This document shows positions 1 through 6,028 of a stretch of DNA of 7,566 nucleotides, piece after piece. Each line of letters begins with the position of its first letter. Position 1 is the stretch's first letter. The notes beneath the pieces are model-generated. The model was not told where the DNA came from. It did not search any database and saw only the letters and a list, made by a program, of their open reading frames with translations. This DNA is from Chloroflexota bacterium (lineage in GTDB: Bacteria > Chloroflexota > UBA6077 > CF-72). The stretch is from NCBI GenBank assembly GCA_019242065.1, contig JAFAWJ010000425.1, positions 1-7,566 of the forward strand, in the 5' to 3' direction. A program made the translations under genes and the position numbers.

Positions 1-10
1 CGGTACTGTT

Positions 11-56
11 CAGAAACCGCCTGGTTCCCTCCCCCGCCAGGCGGTTTCTGTTTTCC
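11..56 (+). terminator. Rho-independent terminator of a rightward gene outside the window
   Basis: A perfect 14-bp inverted repeat has its left arm at 11-24 and right arm at 37-50, with a 12-base loop of mostly C and T. It is followed directly by TTTTCC at 51-56, the usual layout of an intrinsic terminator read rightward. Read leftward, the same hairpin is followed by AACAGTACCG, which has no U tract, so it is a poor terminator for the minus-strand cluster ending at 98. The gene it serves must end to the left of base 1. It may still weakly stop convergent leftward transcription, because the stem is symmetric. Confidence 0.85.
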
Positions 57-97
57 GAGTCTGCACGTCTTTGTGACACTACACCACTTTGATCTGA

Positions 98-703
98 TCA
101 GTCGACGGCGAGGTCCTCGATTACCACTACGCCGTCGGGTACGTCGACTTCGAGCGCATACGTACCCGTGGCGAGGTCGGCCAACTCGAAATTCCCGAGA
201 TCGTCCATCTGTGTGCGAAGTACCGTTGCATCCGCGTGCAACAGGCGGACCTCGCCACTGTCAAACCCCGTCTCCGCGTCGCCCGCGACCACCAACCCCA
301 GAATCGAGCCGGGCGCGGAGCCCGGTCCGAGCGTCACCGTAACGCTGCCCGCCTCGTACAAACGTGTCGACGCATCACCTGACCCCCGCAAACCGCCGTA
401 CGCCAGCCCCGCCCGGGGCGTGAACAACGTGGCCACCATGCGCCGCGCACGCGGGCCGATCGGCTCGGGCACGCGCGTCGGCGCGGCCAGAAACGACCGC
501 AGCACGCCCAGTTCGGCCGTACATTCGGCACACTCGACCGCGTGCGCCGCAATACGCGTACGCTCGCTGGCCTCGAGAAGATCGAGTTCGTACTCGCCCA
601 ACGTGTGCGCGTCGGGACAGTCGAACCGATACAGCGATTGGCGGAGCATGCGCTCGAGCGCGTCGTCGCTCATCTGATCACTGCCTGACGCCTGCATACT
701 CAC
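98..703 (-). CDS. Soluble zinc-finger anti-sigma-like protein with C-terminal beta domain
   Basis: This 201-residue protein is probably the anti-sigma partner of the sigma factor encoded just upstream. Residues 29-61 carry a ZAS-type zinc finger: H54-x3-C58-x2-C61, with C29 or H33 as the likely fourth ligand, set in short helices. Known ZAS anti-sigmas bind sigma regions 2 and 4 with this element. No hydrophobic segment long enough for a membrane helix is present, so it should be cytosolic, unlike RsiW-type anti-sigmas. Residues about 118-201 are beta-rich, with the pattern D-x2-G-N-F-x-L-x-D-L-x2-G-T-Y-x-L-E-V, typical of carboxypeptidase-regulatory-like or prealbumin-like folds. The GTG start at 703 is chosen because it overlaps the stop of a mini-ORF that continues from the sigma gene (GTGA). 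ATG at 697 and ATG at 673 (which has AGGCAG upstream) are alternatives. The anti-sigma role is inferred from the motif and context; the ligand of the beta domain is unknown. Confidence 0.8.
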   Translation of the reverse strand: MSMQASGSDQMSDDALERMLRQSLYRFDCPDAHTLGEYELDLLEASERTRIAAHAVECAECTAELGVLRSFLAAPTRVPEPIGPRARRMVATLFTPRAGLAYGGLRGSGDASTRLYEAGSVTVTLGPGSAPGSILGLVVAGDAETGFDSGEVRLLHADATVLRTQMDDLGNFELADLATGTYALEVDVPDGVVVIEDLAVD

Positions 704-756
704 GAAAATAAACGCCCACCGGCAGGGATTTCGCGGACCTCCGGGTTGGAAAACAT
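700..756 (-). CDS. Possible 18-codon bridging or leader ORF between sigma and anti-sigma genes
   Basis: The ORF starts with an ATG sharing one base with the sigma factor's stop (TGATG) and encodes MFSNPEVREIPAGGRLFS. Its TGA lies inside the GTGA of the anti-sigma start, so it fills the gap exactly and touches both neighbours. A strong Shine-Dalgarno-like GGAGGT at 737-742 lies within it, but about 33 bases from the anti-sigma GTG, too far for normal use at that start. The simplest reading is a coupling ORF that keeps ribosomes moving from sigma to anti-sigma and so balances the two products. It is too short for family evidence and could be chance. A frameshift or wrongly placed start in the anti-sigma gene is an alternative. 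Confidence 0.3.
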   Translation of the reverse strand: MFSNPEVREIPAGGRLFS

Positions 757-1436
757 CACGCGACCAGAAAAGAGCGAATCTCGGCGCTGCGCCGCAGGCG
801 TTCGATCACATTCCGCTTGATTCGATACACGTCAGCCACGCTGCCAAACAGGTCGGGATGGCGCTCCGCGATTTCGGACGGCTTCATATCGCGCGCAAAC
901 GACAGATACACCACCTTGCGTTCGGCCTCGTCCTGCACTTCGCGAATGATCGCGTCCCACAATTGCTCGCCGGACAGCGCGCCGACGACCGCTCCTTCGG
1001 CGTTGGTCCGCGCCGGCACGCTCTCGGGCACGTCGTCGAGTGAGCTGGTCGACGTGCCGCGTCGCGCGCGCATTTCGTCCATCAGCACGCTGTGGACGCA
1101 CAGCTTGAGGTACTTGAGCAGCGACGGGAGATCCGGAAAATTGCCGAAGCGATCGGGCCCGACCGCTGCCCAGAAGCGCTGAAACGCGCGGTTGACCCAG
1201 TAATCGTCCGCTTCACGCAGCAATGCCGCGGCGGAGTGCTGGCTGACGTAGGCCAGCACGATCCCGCGGTACTGCGCGACGATCGCTTCCCAGGCCGCGT
1301 CGTCGCGATCGACGACCGCGCGGTGAAAGATCTCGAAACAGAACGCGTCGTCGCGATCACCGCCACCCAGAAAGCGCAGCGTTTCCTCTCGACACCGGCG
1401 GGCAAGGTCGACGAGAGGCAGCTCACGAACGGTCAT
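756..1436 (-). CDS. Sigma-70 family (ECF/group 4-like) RNA polymerase sigma factor
   Basis: This 226-residue alternative sigma factor would direct RNA polymerase to a dedicated promoter set. Residues about 47-125 fit sigma region 2: DDAAWEAIV, then aromatic-rich helices including YWVNRAFQRFWAAV, ending in LMDEMRARR, where promoter -10 contacts are expected. A low-complexity linker (about 126-152) leads to region 4 at about 155-217, with a recognisable helix-turn-helix (SEIAERHPDLFGSVADVYRIKRNVIERLRR). Length is typical of ECF-like sigmas with a short N-terminal extension. The CFEIFHRAV segment at 33-41 matches what I recall of Chloroflexota sigmas that sit beside zinc-finger proteins. ATG at 1436 is preceded by a good Shine-Dalgarno. 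It lies 44 bp behind the kinase stop, and the anti-sigma-like gene follows through a bridging mini-ORF, so the three genes are probably cotranscribed. Target promoters cannot be told from this window. Confidence 0.88.
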   Translation of the reverse strand: MTVRELPLVDLARRCREETLRFLGGGDRDDAFCFEIFHRAVVDRDDAAWEAIVAQYRGIVLAYVSQHSAAALLREADDYWVNRAFQRFWAAVGPDRFGNFPDLPSLLKYLKLCVHSVLMDEMRARRGTSTSSLDDVPESVPARTNAEGAVVGALSGEQLWDAIIREVQDEAERKVVYLSFARDMKPSEIAERHPDLFGSVADVYRIKRNVIERLRRSAEIRSFLVA

Positions 1437-1442
1437 TCGGCG

Positions 1443-1448
1443 CTCACC
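1443..1448 (-). promoter_or_regulatory. Ribosome binding site of the sigma factor gene
   Basis: GGTGAG on the minus strand lies 6 bases before the ATG at 1436 and pairs with the GGTGA part of the consensus Shine-Dalgarno. It fixes the sigma start and shows that the sigma gene can be initiated independently of the kinase gene upstream. No comparably good site stands before the kinase, anti-sigma, MetE-like or VOC starts. Confidence 0.65.
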
Positions 1449-1480
1449 AAGTGTAAAAGCCGCGCGTTAACAAGATCGCT

Positions 1481-4400
1481 TTAGCAAACGACGTCCCTAG
1501 TCGGCTTCGCGCATACAGCCAAACGCACGACGAAACGCGTCCCACCGTCGTCAGGGAACTCGGCCGCGATCGTGCCGTCGTGCAGCTCGACGATCTGACG
1601 GCTGATGTACAGGCCCAGGCCCATGCCCGCCATGCTCGTCAGCGGGTTGCTCGTGTGCGCCTGATAAAACCGGTCGAAGATATGCGCGCGGTGCTCGGGC
1701 GGCACGCCAACGCCATGGTCGCGCACGACGAGCTCAGCCCAGCCGCCCGGTTCGACACACCTGAGCTCAACCTCGATGGCACCCCCCTCGGGGCTGTATT
1801 TGATGGCATTGTCGACCAGGTTGGTCACCACCTGTTCGATGCGCAGCGGGTCCAGGGACACCCACAGCTCCGTTGGCACGTCAAGCACCAGGCGGTGGTG
1901 TTTGAGCTGGCCACGGGCGGCTTCCACGACCTCCTGGATGAGCTCCGCCAGGTTCCCCGGAGCGCGCTCGACCGCCAGCTTGCCTGACTGGAGGCGGGAC
2001 ACGTCCAGCAACTGGGCGACGAGGCGCGCCAGCTTGTCGGATTGGACCTGAATCGTCTCGGCCGCGCGCCGCGCACGCTCGGGATTGATCGTCTCGCCCC
2101 GGTCGAACTCGCGTCCGAGCAGCTGGGCATAGCCGCGCAAGCTGGTCATGGGCGTCTTGAGCTCGTGGGCGGCAACCGACAGAAACTCGTCGCGGATGCT
2201 GACCGCGGCGCGCGCTTCGCGATACAGGCGCGAATTGTCGATGGCCAGCGCGCAGCGCCGCGCCACGTGCTCGGCAAGATCCAGGTCATGCGACTGGAAC
2301 ACGGGTCGTGCGTCGGACGCCAACCACGTCAGGGCACCGGTCACTCCCGCGTGCGTCACCAGCGGCACGGTCAGCGCCCTTTCGGACAGCCACGCCTGGT
2401 TGCCGCGCAACACCGCGGCAATGGGCGGCGCGCTCGCCTCGCCGTCGAGCGCCGTCATGCCGGCCGACGCCACCCGGCGGACCGCGCCGTCGGGCTGGGT
2501 CATCTCGAACACGCAGCCGTCGACCAGACCGGGCACCAGCAGATTCGCCACACCTTCGAGACCGGGTTCGAAGTCGAGCGAGCGCGCGAGGATCTGGCTC
2601 GCCTCGGCAAGATAGGCGAGTCGACGCTGAGCGGCCTCGGCTTCGACGCGCGCTGATTGCTCGCGCACCAGCTGCAAGCGTTCGGCGTCGGCCCGCCGAC
2701 GAAGAATGGCGGCACCCAGGGTGCCAGCCGCCGTCCTCAACGCTTCCACCAGGCTCGGCGGCCAGTCGCGCTCTTCGGCACAGTCGTCGAAGCCGATTAC
2801 GCCCCACCAACTCGAGCCCGCGAAGATGGGCACCAGGACCAGCGAGCACACGCCCTGGGCCGCGAGCACGCGCTGCTCGTCGGATGGGAAACTGCGCAGC
2901 TCACCCTGGATGATGCCGCCCTCGCGCAGGTGCCGCTCCCAGCGACCGAGGCCGTCGCGTACGAGATCTGCCGCGCGCACGGGAATCTCAGGTCTGGGCT
3001 GAATGCCGTCGGCGGTCCACTCGTGCTGTGTGCCCTCGCGCAAATCCGCCGAGCGCGCGTTGTTGGGCACGATGTACACCCGGCTCACACCCGTCGCGGC
3101 GCCTAGCTGACGCAGCACGTCGTCGATACCCTGCTCCCATCCGGGGCTACTCAACAGGTTTTCGGCGGCAAACGCGACCGCCTGCAGGATCTGGTCGCGA
3201 CGGCGCAGCGCTACCTCGGACGCTTTCTGCTCGGTGATGTCGATGAAGCTCGAGACGACTCGCCAGACACCGCCCTCGGCGTCGAACAGCGGCACCACGT
3301 CGAGCTGTAGCCACCGCCGCCGGTGATCAGGATGCACAAAGCTAAAGATCAGCTTGCGCTCGGCCGTCCGACTACGCGCCACTCGCGGTGTGGGCGGCTC
3401 CAACACCGACGCCATGGAGCCGTCATTGAGCAACTGCAGATCGATGAGCCCGGGCGGTTTGCCGACCAGCCGGCTCACGGGAATGCCGAGGATCTCTTCC
3501 GCGGCGGCATTGGCGGCGACCACGATGCCCCGCGGGTCCATGATCAACACGCCCGAGCCGATGGCCTCGTACACCGAGCGCAGCACCCGCTCGGATTCGG
3601 CCACGAGCTCCGCGCGCTGCTCGGTTTCGCGCGCCAGACGCTCGGCGGCCGCGTGCGTGCGCGCGCTGCTGACCGCGACGGCCACCGCGTTGGCCAGACT
3701 GACCAGGAGCTGCTCCTCGGCTTCGCTGAACCGATAGCCCACCTGACGCATGACCTCGATGACCCCCAGCGACTCGCCGGCCCGCCACAGCCCGGCGCCG
3801 AGGTACGCCCCCAGACCCGTGCGGTCGCCAAACTCTCGGTTGAAGTACCAGTGGTTGTCAGTCGGCGCGTTGCTCAGATTGACGATCTGTTCGCGAGCGG
3901 CGCTGCCCGAGATGCTGTCGTTGGCCAGGTGGTGCACGAACGTGTCGGCGTGGACGTAGCCTTCGGCCGCCGCGCAGCGCAGCTCGGTGCCCCCCGTCGG
4001 CGTGGGCTCGATCAGCCACACCCGCGCATACGGCGCTCGCAGCAGCTGGGCACTGCGATTGACCGCCAGCTCGAGTACGTGGTGCTCGTCGAAATTCTCC
4101 GCGAGGGCCGAGTTGATCTCGCGCAAGGCGCGCTCGTGCTCGCGTTCGAGTCGCGAGCCGGCGTACAGTCGCGCAGCCTCCAGCGCCGGCGCGGCCAGGG
4201 CGGCAAGCAGGTCGAGCGTGCGCGCTTCCTCGGCGCCGGTGACCGGTCGCTGCCCGTAGAAGCGGATGACCAGCGCGCCAATCGGGCGCTCGTCGAGCAT
4301 CAGCGGCACGGCCTCGATCGCCTTCAGTCCGCGCGAGACGCCCCACGTCACCGCCTGCTCAAAGCGTGCGTAATCGTCGACGACCACGGTTCGACGCAGC

Positions 4401-4687
4401 AGTAGGGCCTGACCGGCGGCTCCCTCGCCGGCGCGCAGCGGGCGGTCGGGCAGCGGCTGACGCGGGTCGTCCGTATACACCGGCAAGAGCTCGTCGCCGC
4501 TCGGGTCACTCAGATAGACGGCGACGGCGTCGCCGCCGAGCAACGCGCTGGCGTGCTCGGCGACGAGTCGGACCAGGTCGGCCGGATCGTGGCTCGGGTC
4601 GCGGTCGACCGCGGTCGAGAGGTCGTACAGCGTCCGCGCCGAGCGGGTCTCGGCACGCGTGGCATCCTCAGGTCGCTGGCCGGTCAT
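1481..4687 (-). CDS. Soluble multi-GAF/PAS sensor histidine kinase
   Basis: This 1068-residue protein is a sensor kinase that should autophosphorylate on H841. Domains in order: GAF at about 20-175, GAF about 185-345, PAS about 365-490 (ending FIDITEQK, a typical PAS/PAC edge), GAF about 500-665, GAF about 690-822, HisKA about 830-900 with the H-box FLSVAAHELKTPMTSLRGY, and HATPase about 910-1057. The kinase core is complete: N-box N956-L-V-D-N960, G1 DHGVG 990-994, F-box FDRF 1004-1007, and G2 GMGLGL 1021-1026. Short charged helices (about 345-368 and 665-690) look like signalling coiled coils between modules. There is no signal peptide or membrane segment, so it senses cytoplasmic cues such as small molecules, redox state or light through cofactors. 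It has no receiver domain, and no response regulator is in the window. ATG at 4687 starts just before the first GAF; no convincing ribosome binding site is visible. It stands first in the sigma/anti-sigma cluster. Confidence 0.95.
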   Translation of the reverse strand: MTGQRPEDATRAETRSARTLYDLSTAVDRDPSHDPADLVRLVAEHASALLGGDAVAVYLSDPSGDELLPVYTDDPRQPLPDRPLRAGEGAAGQALLLRRTVVVDDYARFEQAVTWGVSRGLKAIEAVPLMLDERPIGALVIRFYGQRPVTGAEEARTLDLLAALAAPALEAARLYAGSRLEREHERALREINSALAENFDEHHVLELAVNRSAQLLRAPYARVWLIEPTPTGGTELRCAAAEGYVHADTFVHHLANDSISGSAAREQIVNLSNAPTDNHWYFNREFGDRTGLGAYLGAGLWRAGESLGVIEVMRQVGYRFSEAEEQLLVSLANAVAVAVSSARTHAAAERLARETEQRAELVAESERVLRSVYEAIGSGVLIMDPRGIVVAANAAAEEILGIPVSRLVGKPPGLIDLQLLNDGSMASVLEPPTPRVARSRTAERKLIFSFVHPDHRRRWLQLDVVPLFDAEGGVWRVVSSFIDITEQKASEVALRRRDQILQAVAFAAENLLSSPGWEQGIDDVLRQLGAATGVSRVYIVPNNARSADLREGTQHEWTADGIQPRPEIPVRAADLVRDGLGRWERHLREGGIIQGELRSFPSDEQRVLAAQGVCSLVLVPIFAGSSWWGVIGFDDCAEERDWPPSLVEALRTAAGTLGAAILRRRADAERLQLVREQSARVEAEAAQRRLAYLAEASQILARSLDFEPGLEGVANLLVPGLVDGCVFEMTQPDGAVRRVASAGMTALDGEASAPPIAAVLRGNQAWLSERALTVPLVTHAGVTGALTWLASDARPVFQSHDLDLAEHVARRCALAIDNSRLYREARAAVSIRDEFLSVAAHELKTPMTSLRGYAQLLGREFDRGETINPERARRAAETIQVQSDKLARLVAQLLDVSRLQSGKLAVERAPGNLAELIQEVVEAARGQLKHHRLVLDVPTELWVSLDPLRIEQVVTNLVDNAIKYSPEGGAIEVELRCVEPGGWAELVVRDHGVGVPPEHRAHIFDRFYQAHTSNPLTSMAGMGLGLYISRQIVELHDGTIAAEFPDDGGTRFVVRLAVCAKPTRDVVC

Positions 4688-4748
4688 AACACAGGCGCTC
4701 TGCTTGGCTCTGCTCGCGCTGAAGGTCGGTTCAGATCGCTTGGCGACG

Positions 4749-4754
4749 TATCAT
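4749..4754 (+). promoter_or_regulatory. Possible -10 box of a rightward promoter
   Basis: TATCAT matches the -10 consensus at five of six positions in a G+C-rich stretch where such boxes are rare. With normal spacing the transcript would start at about 4761-4762, on or next to the GTG of the small membrane-protein ORF, implying leaderless translation. That fits the absence of a Shine-Dalgarno there. The -35 region at normal spacing (TCGGTT, 4726-4731) is weak, so either an activator or another sigma factor would be needed. The box sits in the 4688-4761 gap between divergent genes, where a rightward promoter is expected. Confidence 0.35.
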
Positions 4755-4766
4755 CTCACGTGTGAG
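4755..4766. promoter_or_regulatory. Near-palindrome CTCACGTGTGAG, candidate operator
   Basis: Twelve bases with CTCA/TGAG arms match their own reverse complement at 10 of 12 positions and contain a perfect CACGTG core. The element lies directly after the candidate -10 box and over the predicted rightward transcription start, where a bound protein would block transcription. It is also about 70-80 bases upstream of the divergent kinase gene. One copy only was noticed, so a role is speculative. Confidence 0.22.
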
Positions 4767-4914
4767 GGACGAGCGCGAGCGGCGGCTGCTCTTGCTGAGG
4801 TTGCGGACTTCCCCTGGCCTGCTTCCGGCGCTGGTAGCACTGCTGTTGTTCTACCTGGCGCTACTCATCGGAGCGGGCGTCGCGGTTGGCCTGCGAGCGC
4901 TTCTGCAGACATGA
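4762..4914 (+). CDS. Small single-span membrane protein (50 aa), unannotated type
   Basis: GTG at 4762 opens a 50-codon frame with a strongly charged N-terminus (RDERERR at 2-8), followed by a hydrophobic run (about 19-48: LLPALVALLLFYLALLIGAG, then VAVGLRALL). That is the layout of a one-helix inner-membrane protein with a cytoplasmic positive end. Its TGA (4912-4914) overlaps the ATG of the MetE-like gene as ATGA, so the two would be translationally coupled; the MetE-like gene has no clear ribosome binding site of its own. No Shine-Dalgarno precedes the GTG, but a -10-like TATCAT at leaderless distance does. I recognise no family. A chance frame in G+C-rich DNA is possible, since leucine- and alanine-rich shadows are common. 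The hydrophobic core and the exact overlap argue in its favour. Confidence 0.45.
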   Translation: MRDERERRLLLLRLRTSPGLLPALVALLLFYLALLIGAGVAVGLRALLQT

Positions 4915-6026
4915 CATTACTAACCACGCATACCGGCAGCTTGCCGCGCCCGAGCGACCTGTCCGAGATGATGCTCCAGTACGACGCCGGCGAACTGCGC
5001 GACCTGGACGTCCTGCGCGGGCGGATCGCAAGCGCCACTGCCGAGGTGGTCAGACGCCAGGCAGACATCGGCATCGACGTCCTTAACGATGGTGAGTACA
5101 GCAAGGTGTCGTACTCGGGCTACGTCAAGGAGCGGCTCACGGGCTTCGGGGGCGAGCAGCGGCGCCGCGACATGGCCGATCCCGAGTTCCCCGACTGGGT
5201 CAGGCCGTTCCGACCCCTCGTCCACTATCCCACCAACGACGGCGCGGTCACCTTGCGCGATCCGTCGGCGGTGCGGCGCGATATCGACAACCTGCGCACG
5301 GCGCTCGAGGGTGTGCCGCGCGCCGACGTGTTCATGAGCGCAGCCTCGCCCGGTGTCATCGACACCTTCATGCCCAGCACGTATTACGCCTCGGAAGAGG
5401 AGTACCTGCGAGCGGTGGGTCAGGCGATGCGCGACGAGTACCGCGCGATCGTCGACGCCGGATTCGTGCTGCAACTCGACTGTCCCGACCTGGCGATGAG
5501 TCGCCAGATGCGCTTCGGCCACCTCTCCGATCAGGGCTTCCTCGACGTCGCCCGCATGCACGTCAACGTGCTGAACGAGGCCATCGAGGGTCTGCCGCGC
5601 GAACGGGTGCGCCTGCACCTGTGCTGGGGCAACTTCGCCGGCCCGCACATTCACGATGTACCGCTGGCCTCCATTCTCGAGATCGCGTGCACGGCCAACG
5701 TGGGTGGCCTGTCCTTCGAAGCCGCCAATCCACGCCACGCGCACGAGTGGAAAGTCTTCCGCTCCGTGGGCGTGCCCTCTGACGTCGTGCTGATCCCTGG
5801 CGTGATCGACTCGTGCACGACCTACGTGGAGCACCCCGAGCTGGTCGCCGAGCGCCTGCAACACTTCGTGGACATCGTGGGCGAAGCGCGCGTGATGGCG
5901 AGCACCGACTGCGGTTTCGGCACCTCCGTCGGCCCCCGAGACGTCTCGCCGACGATCGCCTGGGCGAAATTGCAAGCGATGGTCGACGGCGCGCGCTTGG
6001 TCTCCCGCTCCGCCGCCGCCGTGTAA
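4911..6026 (+). CDS. Cobalamin-independent methionine synthase-like methyltransferase (catalytic domain only)
   Basis: This 371-residue protein has the fold and zinc site of the MetE C-terminal domain and lacks the N-terminal half of classical MetE (about 750 residues). Visible motifs: HTGSLPRP at 7-14 (substrate-binding loop), NDGE at 59-62, LQLDCPD at 187-193, and zinc ligands H236 and C238 (LHLCWGN), E270 (FEAANPRH) and C334 (STDCGFG). These correspond to the His-Cys-Glu-Cys set of MetE. The enzyme should activate a thiol on zinc and transfer an alkyl group. In related short proteins the substrate can be homocysteine with a methyl donor, or coenzyme M with an epoxyalkane, so the substrate is not settled by sequence. 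The frame is open upstream to 4659, but ATG at 4911 is chosen because the family motif begins at residue 7 and the start overlaps the upstream small ORF. It converges with the VOC gene, with 2 bp between stops. Confidence 0.9.
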   Translation: MTLLTTHTGSLPRPSDLSEMMLQYDAGELRDLDVLRGRIASATAEVVRRQADIGIDVLNDGEYSKVSYSGYVKERLTGFGGEQRRRDMADPEFPDWVRPFRPLVHYPTNDGAVTLRDPSAVRRDIDNLRTALEGVPRADVFMSAASPGVIDTFMPSTYYASEEEYLRAVGQAMRDEYRAIVDAGFVLQLDCPDLAMSRQMRFGHLSDQGFLDVARMHVNVLNEAIEGLPRERVRLHLCWGNFAGPHIHDVPLASILEIACTANVGGLSFEAANPRHAHEWKVFRSVGVPSDVVLIPGVIDSCTTYVEHPELVAERLQHFVDIVGEARVMASTDCGFGTSVGPRDVSPTIAWAKLQAMVDGARLVSRSAAAV

Positions 6027-6028
6027 AT

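Noticed and set aside
168..677. 169-codon plus-strand frame over the anti-sigma gene
   Set aside because: It is a Ser/Arg-rich mirror of the minus-strand gene without domains. The zinc-finger and beta-domain reading on the minus strand is far stronger.
1437..1480. Separate promoter between the kinase and sigma genes
   Set aside because: A TACACT box and a TTGTTA element are present on the minus strand, but their spacing (about 12 bases) is too short and no better -35 exists, so I do not call a promoter.
3323..4405. 360-codon plus-strand frame opposite the histidine kinase
   Set aside because: It is antisense to intact PAS and GAF domains, rich in Arg, His and Gln, with no motif. It is a shadow of the kinase codon pattern.
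4659..4910. N-terminal extension of the MetE-like protein to an ATG at 4659
   Set aside because: The extension overlaps the kinase start on the other strand, has no family similarity, and the HTGSLPRP motif normally lies within the first residues. ATG 4911 is the better start.
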